Shown: positions 18,401 through 26,745, counted from the stretch's first letter. The stretch: DNA of 64,000 nt from Natrinema salsiterrestre (GCF_029502005.1 NZ_JAMQOT010000003.1:357571-421570), one strand, 5' to 3'. Notes: generated by a model from the letters alone, not told the origin. Numbers and translations are program-made.

Positions 18401-19720
18401 CGAGGCGAGGGACGCGGCCAGTCGGCGTTTCCCGCTCGCCCTGGGACCGGAGAGGACGACCAGTCCCCCGTCGAGCGCCTCGAGGAGTTCGTCTCCGTCG
18501 ACGAGCGATCTCCAGTCCCGATTCGTCTCGTCGTCGGTGCCCTCGAGCTCACGAATCGGGTCCGGAAGCTCGCGCTCGACTGCGGCATCGTGTAACGCTT
18601 GCGGGCCGTCCCAGTGCCAGGAGCCGACGAGTGGCGAGGAGCCGTACTCTTCGGGTCCCACCGACATCGTTTCGAACGATGGACCTTCCGAGCTGAGCGC
18701 GTCCACTGCCTGCCCCATCACGTCACGCGCGGCATCGATCACCGACTCTTCGTCGTCGTCCTCGGCGAGTCGGTCGCGGATCAGTGCTCGCGCCGGATCG
18801 GCGGCGAACACGCGGAGGTGATCGATCGTTCCGGGCGGGAGATCCAGAGCGATCTCCAGTGCCTCGGCGGTCGTGGGGGGTGTCCGATACCGCGCGAGGG
18901 GCTCGAACCAGTCTGCGTCGTCTGCCACTCCGACGGCGACGAGCGCGACCGCGGCGAGGACCGCAGGCGATCGTTCGGTAGGGGTTCGACTCGGGAGGCC
19001 ACCGCTCGGGACGAGCGGCGAGACGACGTCCGCAAACGCCTCGCCGAACGGCCCGACCGAGACGTTACAGTCTCCGAACGCTCGCCTGACGTCGCCGGGC
19101 AGCAGTACGTCCGAGCCGTCGTATTTCGAGAGGGAGAGAAACGCTGCCGGCGTGACTGTCGCATCGTACCATCCCAGGTGTTGCTGAACCTCTGGGCCCT
19201 CGAAGTAGTATGGCGGATACCTGGCCCACTCCAGTACGGCCGCTCGCTCGTCGTCTCGTAGTCCGGACGGACTCCGTCGAGTGATGCGCTGTCGGACCTC
19301 GTCGATTGCGGCCGTGGCACCAACCGGCGGCGTTCGGACCGACAAAACGGTGTCGACCTTTTCGATGAATCTCTCGGAGACCCCGTGGTCGCTCCGACAG
19401 AGCCAGTCGAAACTCCGTGGACGGGTGATGATCACTGCACCCCCCGATCTGGTAAACAGCGACTTATCGCCGTACTCGTACGTGTAGGCTGCCAGCGTTC
19501 TGTCGTCGAGGTCGAACACTGCGGATACGAAATCCTCGACGATCACGAGTTCCCGATCGTCGACGGCGGTGACCTCGGGCAGTCGTTCGACTAACTGACC
19601 CAGCGATTGCAGGTGCCGTGACGTTCCGATACCGGGTGCACCGAGGACGAGGGTCACCCCACCCGATTCGACGGCGTCCGCCAGTTCGTCTGGTCTGACC
19701 TCCTGAATGTGAACTGTCAT
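15422..19720 (-). CDS. Giant protein: two degenerate P-loop modules plus helical repeats
   Basis: A 1432-residue acidic, cytoplasmic-looking protein not assigned to a named family. Module 1 (residues 1-130) has TLVLGAPGIGTS at 23-34, a Walker A lacking the Lys, then ELVIVED at 57-63 (Walker B-like) and GAVIITR at 94-100. Module 2 (400-540) has VVLSGPRASGKRR at 421-433, with the Lys but Arg in place of Ser/Thr, and AGAVLICDD at 502-510. From about residue 640 to 1345 there are ~50-residue helical repeats built on an F/Y-x3-V-Y-x2-A-L core. The plan resembles STAND-type sensors with a repeat ligand-binding end. A TATA-like ATTAAG element at 19803-19812 lies upstream. Confidence 0.8.
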   Translation of the reverse strand: MTVHIQEVRPDELADAVESGGVTLVLGAPGIGTSRHLQSLGQLVERLPEVTAVDDRELVIVEDFVSAVFDLDDRTLAAYTYEYGDKSLFTRSGGAVIITRPRSFDWLCRSDHGVSERFIEKVDTVLSVRTPPVGATAAIDEVRQRITRRSPSGLRDDERAAVLEWARYPPYYFEGPEVQQHLGWYDATVTPAAFLSLSKYDGSDVLLPGDVRRAFGDCNVSVGPFGEAFADVVSPLVPSGGLPSRTPTERSPAVLAAVALVAVGVADDADWFEPLARYRTPPTTAEALEIALDLPPGTIDHLRVFAADPARALIRDRLAEDDDEESVIDAARDVMGQAVDALSSEGPSFETMSVGPEEYGSSPLVGSWHWDGPQALHDAAVERELPDPIRELEGTDDETNRDWRSLVDGDELLEALDGGLVVLSGPRASGKRRLAASLASELDDWGTTVTLPDLSRPDHIRTGIEATPNAIVVATYGAEPAAVNGDDGVRALPEWIGDGSCAGAVLICDDTNRERLEDVADRAGCDELTAWTDRVEFSLADPTVDIDRDPATVARDLLDAIGWNEIRSPSRRSVDVESVTDQSPLAAIAAVPDHALDGEFVGTVVAEAVDVISTTHGPAAAEQWLSFIDDLVTDVGRNRTADSDESLLYRGEVYETAIAAVARANPRTDEWVHAVARGVLEVTNETAAPFAGRESVGGDLEPFATAFAAALARLAQPPDGSAVNHGAVGCVDEALHASIVDDGWQFPLHFVYGAAVGQIVRRADDPKAANGGISTIVSRVRQYAMSANDHHTASALGNSFGSMLGAVAGVERSTEELSVWVHDIESRAREAVQDVTDRHSRRTLLTELYVAGLGLWVFEHGCPDEAFGPLLEAVGQSVRHTATAVELDGDPETYVLEAYGHTVRVVVQSGELDRAEPFFAECHRLADAIAGSDGFENERDGRAALHATGLAAFGDVELDSPDAVGQYPYGRDTIAFEDSLGFEDWMELYEESVTRGVGSDASTAETTQYLTEVYRGALSTHVRGFDPDSDEWPDSNDGVTPRGERTWYGGLTDLIETRATTTDAVDDPIQFLAEVYGGAAVEWAADGESSRTQEWITVLVRSFRTSRESIDGRDETDWFDAFASIDAEILAAVLTRTDVGERTHEGVVDAVLSQIRAAATAQDNPPHPVVYVASVFGGALALAADARSEEVRFGVTEVLAALDGECSLDWVGLERADIFERIYAEALSQVGRTHTDVSETEEWFDLVSAGIEAAATREVPDRPAEFVTGVYARALFDAAQDGADEWRRKLDSELREFTRGPSVNEPATFLEGLYADVVVEGAKRHGPGIRIEACIEAVAESLRAASDAGLLPDDNALERTVSQAADTLSSATVRNPGDFVIRIDHGLRKTGHESLANDLFDNGGDDKPVSDGESPSNTDRGLGSTSPESEDR

Positions 19721-20153
19721 ATGTTCGCTCCAACCAACTCCGTCGACGAACGAACTGCAGAGAGCGACAACGGCGGTTGACTACGTTCGAATACATTTTC
19801 ACTTAATATAACGGTTTCTACCGCGAGTAGCACCCGTTGGGGTCGGACGGACGCTCCCGGTCGGAGCTGTCGGTGCGCATCGGTGGTCGGCGACGATGAG
19901 ATCCGTACAGGCTCATCGGGATTCGCCGGTACAATCTCCCTCGGCGTTGTCGTGATACCCGGCAATTCGACACCCCGTTCCACCGTCGTCTTCACAGCTG
20001 ATTTCGTGGTTCGATGTGTTCGGACACCGATGAACGTCCTCAATACGAAGCCGTACTCCTCCGTGTCGCTCGACGACGATGGCGAGTGGATCCTCACCGT
20101 TTTGCTGGGCGGGCCAGTCGTCCGCGACGTGTCCGTCGCCTCGACGGAACGGA
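19721..20153. promoter_or_regulatory. Intergenic region with the promoter of the giant gene
   Basis: This 433-bp region holds an AT-rich minus-strand TATA candidate (GTTATATTAA, 19803-19812). It would give the 1432-residue gene a leader of about 60 nt. No coding sequence is convincing between 19820 and 20153. Confidence 0.4.
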
Positions 20154-20654
20154 TCACTCGACGAATAGGCCGTTCAGCCGGGACAGTGGCCCCTCCGGGA
20201 ACAACTGAAAGAATACGGCCCGTACCAAGACGAGAGCACCGAGAACCCCTCCAAACATCAGCACGAAGATCGTTGGGGAAACACCGCCCGTTTCCGCCAG
20301 ATGGTGGACGTACAGGGTCGCAACGACCCACAACAGGGTGTACACGGCGAGGGCTCCGAGGACGAACGAGGCGAGGATCCGAGTCAGCGCCGCGTCACCG
20401 GGCCGGATCCGATCACCGGAACCGAGAACTGCGAAGCCGAGTCGGATTCCGTGTGCCACCCCACCGACCAGAACGGAAAGAGAGAGGAGGCCGGGAACGA
20501 GTATCACTGCCGGATACCACAGGCGTCCGAGAGCGGTTTCGTAAAGAATCGCGGATTCGTTGATTGTCCCGGCCGTCAAGAGGATCGCGAGCACGGCGAG
20601 GACGGGTTCGACTAGTCGTCGTTTGATCGGGCTCTCGGGGTGTAGGGGGAACAT
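20154..20654 (-). CDS. Four-helix integral membrane protein, unknown function
   Basis: A 166-residue protein with four hydrophobic stretches, at about residues 14-30, 42-66, 92-116 and 125-147. The first loop is short and no catalytic motif is visible; charged residues are few. The start at 20654 lies just after an AT-rich promoter region (TTTATTATTC on the minus strand near 20683-20692). It sits between the giant repeat protein and the CPBP protease, all on the same strand but with gaps too large for a tight operon. Confidence 0.8.
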   Translation of the reverse strand: MFPLHPESPIKRRLVEPVLAVLAILLTAGTINESAILYETALGRLWYPAVILVPGLLSLSVLVGGVAHGIRLGFAVLGSGDRIRPGDAALTRILASFVLGALAVYTLLWVVATLYVHHLAETGGVSPTIFVLMFGGVLGALVLVRAVFFQLFPEGPLSRLNGLFVE

Positions 20655-20785
20655 GATATATGAGTAACTATTAATCTGAGAATAATAAATTCACCTTCCT
20701 GAATCGATGGCATCGAATTCCCGAGCGATGATTGTAACCTCCGATAGAAATCCGTGTCCGGCGACCTACTGCTCCACACCGCTAC

Positions 20786-21637
20786 CTACGCACGGTATCC
20801 GGAGAGCGATTTCCGAGACAGGGTCGGCGTATCGAGAACGGCGATGGCAATCGCAGCAGCGCCGAACGCGAGCACGCCGGCAGCACCCACGGGACTTGCG
20901 ACCAGTTCCTCCAGAACCGCCTCGTCCGCGGTCGCGTACACGACGACGAGACCGGCCGACCCGTTGAACACACCGTGGAGAAGCGCTGCGGCGAGCACGG
21001 ACTTGGCACGGACGACGACGTAGGTGTAGACCGGTGAAAAGGAGAGACACGCGATCGTCATGGCGAGAACACCGATATAGGGGAACGAGGGGTAGTTGTA
21101 TCCGGCGACGATCACGGGCGTATGCCAGATGCCCCACAGGGCACCGATCGCGAACGACGCCTTCCAGAACCCCCACGGTGCGAGTTCCCACAGGAGGTAG
21201 CCGCGCCAGCCGAACTCCTCGCCGAACGCGAAGATCGCATTGATCGTGGCCCCGAGGACGAGCGCAAGGCCGGCCGCTACCGCGACGCCAAGGAGGCCCG
21301 ACGGTAGCTCGAGGCCCGGAACCGGGGTGGCGGTCGGATCGAAGTCTACCCCGGGGACTGCGAGGGCGAACGCGAGGGTCAGACCGATGAGCGGCAGCGC
21401 GAGCACGGCAGCTATGGCGAGCCATCGGAGCCGGCCCCGTCGAAGCCCGACGTCCGACAGTGGGATATCCCGAGAGAGGCAGACTGCGAGGCCAGCGACC
21501 ATCGGTGAGAACATGTAGGCCGGTGCGAGTGCAATCGGGCTCACGTCCACACTGGCTGCGATGATGACGAGTGCCACGGCAGCGACGAGCAAAATACCGA
21601 CGAAGAGTCCGATCCGACTCCTATCGGGATCAGTCAT
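20786..21637 (-). CDS. CPBP family intramembrane metalloprotease
   Basis: A 283-residue multi-pass membrane protein of the CPBP (CAAX protease/bacteriocin-processing) family. The three hallmark motifs are present: FGEEFGWRGYL (EExxxR), the FAIGALWGIWHTP motif with the second-motif His, and ALLHGVFN (HxxxN). Such proteins act as membrane proteases or as self-immunity factors against peptide toxins. The start at 21637 (MTDPDRSRIGLFVG) is preferred over 21679, as it places the first helix near the N terminus. Upstream lies a shared AT-rich region with the Mrr-like gene. Confidence 0.92.
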   Translation of the reverse strand: MTDPDRSRIGLFVGILLVAAVALVIIAASVDVSPIALAPAYMFSPMVAGLAVCLSRDIPLSDVGLRRGRLRWLAIAAVLALPLIGLTLAFALAVPGVDFDPTATPVPGLELPSGLLGVAVAAGLALVLGATINAIFAFGEEFGWRGYLLWELAPWGFWKASFAIGALWGIWHTPVIVAGYNYPSFPYIGVLAMTIACLSFSPVYTYVVVRAKSVLAAALLHGVFNGSAGLVVVYATADEAVLEELVASPVGAAGVLAFGAAAIAIAVLDTPTLSRKSLSGYRA

Positions 21638-21730
21638 CGAGGTCACCCCGGAAGACACTGCCGGACACGGATGTCTCACCCGCGTCGAGCGCGGTCCAGC
21701 AGGACTGCTGGCAACTCGGCGCTATCATGT

Positions 21731-21757
21731 CGAATATATATGTAATACGAATATATA
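21731..21757. promoter_or_regulatory. Tandem CGAATATATA repeats between divergent genes
   Basis: The decamer CGAATATATA occurs at 21731-21740 and again at 21748-21757, a 17-bp spacing. It lies 94 bp before the CPBP gene start and about 100 bp before the Mrr-like gene start, reading away on each side. The copies are TATA-like, so they may be promoter elements, but the exact repeat suggests a regulator site as well. Confidence 0.5.
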
Positions 21758-21855
21758 ATAGTACCTGAACTGGTCGGACGACGTTTCGAGGTCTGCCGGT
21801 ACAGCAGCCGGTATGCGAAATCTTTTGCTACCGTGACGACGATGCTCACAGCGTT

Positions 21856-22851
21856 ATGGATACGGGAGCCGCGATGTCTTCTATTCTGCAGACCCTCCAG
21901 CAGTTGGACGGTCACGAGTTCGAGCGGTTCATCGCTGATCTCTGGTCTCGCCGCGGGTGGTCCACCGAGGTGACGACCCAATCGGGCGACAAAGGGATCG
22001 ACGTTATCGCCACGAAAGCGTTCCCGTATCCGAAGAAGAGCCTCATCCAGACGAAGCGATATCGGGATAGCAATTCCGTCTCCGGGCCCGAGCTACAAAA
22101 ATACGCCTCGCTAAAGCAGCGGGAGAACGTCGACGAAGTCGTCATCATCACGACGAGCGGATTCACCAATCAGGCCGACGTCATCGCCGACGATTTCAAC
22201 ATCAAGTTGATAGATGGGGAAACGCTGCAGCGATTAGTCGGAGAGATGGCCGCCGAAGACCTCGTCGCGACCTACGCAGACGGGAACGAAATCTCGGATC
22301 GGGCGTACACCGGAACCATCAGCGCATTCGAATCCACGCCTCCGACGACTATCGTCGCCGAGTGTGACCTCTTCAGGGCGGAGCTCGTCGGATACGAGTG
22401 GGTGACGTCGTCGGACCCGGCCGTGAGACGGCCGAGCGAATTCGACGGACCGTTCTTCGCGTTCGAATTCACGAACCTCGTCGATTACGATCTCTCCCTG
22501 CACCCGTGGGAGGATTTCACCGTCTCCGACGACCGCGGCCGAACGTACACCCAAGCGATGCGATTCTCGAGGAACAGCTATTTTCCGGGCGACTGGCAAG
22601 TCAAACAGCCGATAATTCCAGCTGCGGGGAACGCCAAATTCGCGTTCTACGTCGACGGCGTCGCGGGCGACGTCTCCGGCGTCCGATTCCGAAACAATAC
22701 GCACCTGCTGCTCGACGATTACGACCGGGAATCGGACGAGTTCTCCACGGCGGACTTGCTGCGGAAGGTGGAGTGGATGATGTACCTCTCCGACGAGCGG
22801 AAGGCGGAGATCCCGGACCTCCCACCGGAACTGGCGGCCGCCGTTACCTGA
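21856..22851 (+). CDS. Mrr-like restriction endonuclease fused to a C-terminal beta domain
   Basis: A 331-residue protein. Residues 10-130 form a restriction-endonuclease fold of the Mrr family: the FERFIADLWSRRGW helix, GDKGIDVI (catalytic Asp 49) and SLIQTKRY (Gln 65-x-Lys 67, the QxK variant usual for Mrr). Residues 150-285 look like a beta-sandwich of the DUF4352 type. A helical tail follows. It may cleave modified or foreign DNA, with the fused domain giving binding or control. No methyltransferase is adjacent, which fits a type IV (modification-dependent) enzyme. A later Met at 21874 is an alternative start. Confidence 0.8.
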   Translation: MDTGAAMSSILQTLQQLDGHEFERFIADLWSRRGWSTEVTTQSGDKGIDVIATKAFPYPKKSLIQTKRYRDSNSVSGPELQKYASLKQRENVDEVVIITTSGFTNQADVIADDFNIKLIDGETLQRLVGEMAAEDLVATYADGNEISDRAYTGTISAFESTPPTTIVAECDLFRAELVGYEWVTSSDPAVRRPSEFDGPFFAFEFTNLVDYDLSLHPWEDFTVSDDRGRTYTQAMRFSRNSYFPGDWQVKQPIIPAAGNAKFAFYVDGVAGDVSGVRFRNNTHLLLDDYDRESDEFSTADLLRKVEWMMYLSDERKAEIPDLPPELAAAVT

Positions 22852-23082
22852 TCAGGCGCAGAACGGTTCGGTGATCGAGAGCTTCGAGTGGCCGCTCCAC
22901 CGACCTCGGACGTAGTCGTACGATACGGCGAGGTGCGAAATTCGAACACCGTCGAAGAATGCGCGACTACGAGGTTCGATACTGGTCGAATTTTCCGTCC
23001 AAGCCGCTTCGTTTACGGGAGAGCAGAGGACGGTGTCAGAACACGGAACGCTGGTAACGGACGTCTGTGGTGCCCTCGCCGC

Positions 23083-23877
23083 TCACGGTTTGTCGGTCTC
23101 GTGCATCCACTCGAGGGCGGCCTGCAGCCCCTCCTCGTCCCGAATTTCGCGAAACCGTTCCGCAGCCGAGGACTCCATGGTGAGAGCGCCGACGTACTCG
23201 TCGACGCGGCCGTACCGTCTGAACCCCTGGGTCTCCTGTACGCCGTTGAGCATGTCTTTCGCGATCGCAACGGCCGTACTCGGTGTCTTTTTGATCTCGT
23301 TTACTTCCGCATCGACGGTCGCGTCCAGTTCGCCTTCGGCGACGACACGATTGACCAACCCCATCTCGGCGGCGGTCGCTGCGTCGATAGTTTTCCCCGA
23401 ATAGAGCAGTTCCCGCGCGTCTTTCAGGGAATCCGTCACGAACGGCAGCACGAACTTCGGCGGGGGTTCGCCGAAGTGCATGTCGGGATAGCCGAACTCG
23501 GAGGGCTCCGTCGCGAAGGTGAGGTCACAGCAGATCGCGAGGTTGCACCCGCCGGCGATTGCAGTCCCGTCGACCGCCGCGATGACCGGGAGCCGCGACG
23601 AGAAGATCGCTTCGAGGTGAGTCCGCTGGTCGAGGATGCGGTCGTCGATCGGTTTGTCGGCCTCAGCCTCGCTGATGTCGTAGCCCGAGGAGAAGGCTCT
23701 GCCGTTGCCGCTCAGGACGACGACTCGACCCTCATCGGCGGCCTCGGCGCGTTCGATCGCGTCCTCGAGTTCGCGCAGTAACTGCGGATTCAATGCGTTC
23801 AGGGCCTCGGGGCGATCCAGTGCGATTCGGACGACGCCCTCGTCTACAGCGTACTCGAGACAGTCATACGTTCCCAT
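23083..23877 (-). CDS. Enoyl-CoA hydratase/isomerase family protein
   Basis: A 264-residue crotonase-fold enzyme. The motifs GRAFSSGYD and GTAIAGGCNLAICCD form the CoA-binding and oxyanion-hole regions. The second catalytic stretch reads FGEPPPK in place of the usual Pro-Gly-Gly-Gly loop, so the exact reaction may not be hydration. The start at 23877 (MGTYDCLEY) follows a TATA-like GGTATATG on the minus strand at 23902-23909. The MaoC gene follows in the same direction 152 bp before it in reading terms, with its own promoter. Confidence 0.9.
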   Translation of the reverse strand: MGTYDCLEYAVDEGVVRIALDRPEALNALNPQLLRELEDAIERAEAADEGRVVVLSGNGRAFSSGYDISEAEADKPIDDRILDQRTHLEAIFSSRLPVIAAVDGTAIAGGCNLAICCDLTFATEPSEFGYPDMHFGEPPPKFVLPFVTDSLKDARELLYSGKTIDAATAAEMGLVNRVVAEGELDATVDAEVNEIKKTPSTAVAIAKDMLNGVQETQGFRRYGRVDEYVGALTMESSAAERFREIRDEEGLQAALEWMHETDKP

Positions 23878-24029
23878 ACCACACTCATTCCGAGCCACCC
23901 ACATATACCGTTGGGCGCTTCTCAGCGATGGTGCTGTGATCTCACACGAGGAACGGATACGCGCTCACTCGGGATGACTCAGATCGCGGCAATTCGGTCG
24001 TAGCAGCGCAATGACGGGACTGGGTGGCC

Positions 24030-24491
24030 TTAGTCCGCCGCGTCTGTTCGGCGGACGATATTGTGCGAGAGGATCGACATGACCTCTTCATCGGCATCGT
24101 TGACGACGCTGCGACGGAAATCGACGTAACCGCGATCGGATCGGCTCGTCGACGGCGTCTTTCCGACGACCTCGACCCGGACCCGAAGCGTCTCACCGGG
24201 GCGAACGGGCTCGTGCCAGCGCAGGTCGTCCATCCCGAGGCCGCCCATGTTCGCGATATCGACCTCGCCGTTGACGATCTCCGTGACGAACAACCGGACG
24301 GACAAACAGAGTGTATGGAGGCCGCTGGCGACCAATTCACCGAACATCGAATCCCGGGCGGCCTCCTCGTCGAGATGGAACGGCTGCGGATCGAACTGCT
24401 CGGCGAACTCGATGATCTCCTCTTTGGTGACCGTGTATCCGCCGGTTTCGTAGGTCTCACCGATCTCCAAATCCTCGTAGTACCGTGGCAT
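24030..24491 (-). CDS. MaoC-like (R)-specific hydratase-type hot-dog protein
   Basis: A 153-residue single hot-dog-fold protein (YDLxIGETYETGGYTVTKEEI). The FAEQFDPQPFHLDEEAA stretch holds the hydratase Asp/His pair (FD..PFH). Such enzymes hydrate trans-enoyl-CoA esters or ester-linked analogues. The C-terminal half is shorter than two-domain MaoC proteins. A minus-strand TATA element TTTTACAC at 24516-24523 sits 25-32 nt upstream of the start at 24491. It may function with the neighbouring crotonase gene, but the two are separately promoted. Confidence 0.9.
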   Translation of the reverse strand: MPRYYEDLEIGETYETGGYTVTKEEIIEFAEQFDPQPFHLDEEAARDSMFGELVASGLHTLCLSVRLFVTEIVNGEVDIANMGGLGMDDLRWHEPVRPGETLRVRVEVVGKTPSTSRSDRGYVDFRRSVVNDADEEVMSILSHNIVRRTDAAD

Positions 24492-24701
24492 ATCACGTGA
24501 ATTGCTAACGAATAGTGTAAAACATCCGGTCTGTGACGTGACGAGACCCCACTATCCTCGAGAAGGGGAAGCAGCTCCCGTACGGGTAGAGGTGCTTCCT
24601 CCCCTTGCAGGCCCAGCCACACACGTCGTGGAACGAGGGTCTGCGTCTCGCTTACGCCGGAGGCCGCCGATCACTGACTCTCGAGACGGCGCAGAGACGA
24701 G

Positions 24702-25127
24702 TCACCGGACCACCGTCACCGGGACTGGCGAGCGCCGCGTCACGGCCTCAGCGACACTGCCGAGAAGAACGCGCGCTGGCCCGGTACGGCCGTGACTCCC
24801 GAGAACGACGTGGTCCACGTCATGCTCCGCGACATACGCGGTGATCGTCCGCGCTGGATTCCCCGTTTCGAGCGCAGTGTCGACCTCGACCCCGCGTTCA
24901 GCGGCGGTTTCGCTCGCTCTCTCGAGGATGTCCGTCCCTCGCTTGCGAATCTGCTCGCGATATTCGTCACTGTAGAGGAATCCTTCGTCGCCGTACAGCG
25001 AGGCGCGATCGAACTGAACGACGTGGAGCACAGTGATCCGTTCGTCGGGGTACTCATCGACGGCGTATTCGAGCGCTTTCGTCGACTCGTCCGAATTGTC
25101 GACCGGAACGAGGATGTGCCGAGCCAT
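24702..25127 (-). CDS. Universal stress protein (UspA family)
   Basis: A 141-residue UspA-type protein (ILVPVDNSDESTKALEYAVD). The ATP-binding motif G-x2-G-x9-GS is present as GSHGRTGPARVLLGS, so it probably binds ATP. Its promoter is unusually clear: TATATATC at 25149-25156 on the minus strand, about 22-30 nt upstream of the ATG at 25127. It lies next to the decayed region and the partition locus, but nothing links it functionally to them. Confidence 0.95.
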   Translation of the reverse strand: MARHILVPVDNSDESTKALEYAVDEYPDERITVLHVVQFDRASLYGDEGFLYSDEYREQIRKRGTDILERASETAAERGVEVDTALETGNPARTITAYVAEHDVDHVVLGSHGRTGPARVLLGSVAEAVTRRSPVPVTVVR

Positions 25128-25168
25128 GTTAGAGATTCGCTTTCATTCTATATATCAGCACTCATCTA

Positions 25169-25450
25169 TCAGATGGCCGCCTTATTCGCTGGCCACACCG
25201 CTCTTAGCGTCAGAACCAGAGAGAACCCACGTCGCATCTCTTTCGCTTCGATATGAGAATGGGTCGTTCGAACGACCGCTTCGTTGTTGTCCAAGAGACC
25301 GGCAGCTGCGGGAAGTCCTTCGTCGAGACAGTACGTCACCAGCGCCACGCCGTCCACCGTGTGACGCGAGGCGTGTTTTCCATCGACCTGCATCCGCACA
25401 GAATCGACGCCGGATCCGACGAGCGTCATCAGTATCGATGGAGGAGACAA
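25169..25450 (-). pseudogene. Probable tyrosine recombinase (integrase) C-terminal remnant
   Basis: The minus-strand frame from 25450 (93 codons, start by TTG, stop at 25169) resembles the C-terminal catalytic end of a tyrosine recombinase. HASRHT matches the HxxR box. LDEGLPAAAGLLDNN matches the stretch leading to the LGH motif, with the Gly-His replaced by Asp-Asn. TTHSHIEAK matches the region around the catalytic Tyr, but a His codon (CAT) stands where Tyr (TAT) is expected. No N-terminal half or box I Arg is recognisable upstream. I read it as a broken integrase; the motif match is limited. Confidence 0.4.
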
Positions 25451-26745
25451 CAGTCCGTACTCAAAACGGGCACCGGAGATTTCGAGTTGACCAGTGTGGT
25501 CGTCGACGAACGTCTCTCTCGTCCGGCGACCGCCCTATTGACCCGTAGTCCGGTTCGAAGCGTTTCGAAAAGCGTCGGAAGGTGAAACGCCGGAAAGACT
25601 GGCCAGTCATCGGCAGTGAGCTGGAACAATTCTTTGTATCGCCCCATATGGTTTATGGCCTGGGCCGTCAGTAAGCGATCGGACCAGTTTCGCATCCCGG
25701 ACGGCCATCGTCCGACCGCAAAGGCGACCCCAGTCCACAGAGCAAGTACAGCGATCCGCTTCCGTATCGGCAATGATTTCGCCCCGCAGATACGGGTGCA
25801 GCACAGGACGGCGACGAGCGTTCGGGAACCCGTTGATCGCATCCTGTCCCTTCCCGCCGGTAGTATCGCGGGCGCGTATATCGACATGCCGGGGGTCAAC
25901 AGCCGGTGTTCGTCGGACCGGGCCTGCTGATCCCGGATCGACGCCCATCGTTTCCGGGAACGGTTCCGTCGCAGCGGTAACTGTGCGTGGTCGCCTCGAG
26001 AACCTACTCACGAACGCACCAGCCGATATTGATCTGGCCGGTACGTGATAGGCTGACCCGTTTCCGGCGCGAGACCCTGGGGGTCGCGAGCGTACCATCA
26101 GAACCTTCGGTCGTTCGGGTTGTCGACCGTTTCCCCGATCGGGATTCTGCCTCGAGCCGCGAGGGAGTCGCCCACAGTGCTCGAGATTCCGCCGGGAGGT
26201 CCTATTTTCCTCACCGCCCTTCGATTTCGATCGGAGGAACTCCTCGAGTGGGGCAGCGATCATGTCGATTCGGCTGTCACGGTCTATCAGCCTCGAGAGC
26301 CGAGTTTCCGCTGGATTCCATCGGTCGGGATTCCTGGAAGGCAGACTTCGAGAGAGCTGTACTCGATTATCGAGCTGATCGAGCGTGTTCTCCTCTGCGA
26401 CTAATCCGTGGAATCCGAGAGTAAATACCGGTAGCACGCTCGCAGCGCACAAATAAACCGAATATGGCTATATGGAACGTTGATCCGGCTGGGTGAGACT
26501 TCAGGGGCTCAGCGGGACTGTGATGCGTGGTTCGACGAATCGGTGAGCAGGAACTGGTTCGAAGCCCTCCAAATCACTCGTCGGGTCGTGGTAACAACGA
26601 TCTCGGCGACTCACTGAGACTACGACCGGAGGTGCCGCTCGAAAAACGGATCTTCGACCGGATCGAGCCGTTCTCTACCCGTTCCGGTCTCCCTCGCCAG
26701 TAGCGCCTTTCCCGCTGCGTCCGATTCGAGACCGGAGACGGTCGA
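25451..26745. other. Decayed or non-coding region upstream of the partition operon
   Basis: About 1.3 kb without a gene I can support. Open frames up to 281 codons exist on the minus strand (for example 25607-26452), but they are Arg/Pro/Ser-rich and match nothing I know, as expected of random GC-rich frames. A short minus-strand stretch near 25600-25740 (reading SDRLLTAQAINHMGRYKELF) has a more protein-like composition and may be a fragment of an old gene. The lower coding quality fits an eroded insertion. Confidence 0.35.

Noticed and set aside
16220-18595. 791-residue plus-strand open frame inside the giant gene
   Set aside because: Its composition (Arg, Val, Asp, Gly) mirrors the antisense of the minus-strand gene. 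The minus-strand frame is intact over 1432 codons with P-loop motifs and repeats.
25607-26452. 281-residue minus-strand open frame in the gap before parA
   Set aside because: It has no recognisable motif, many Arg/Pro/Ser residues and no good promoter. It overlaps other short frames of equal quality.
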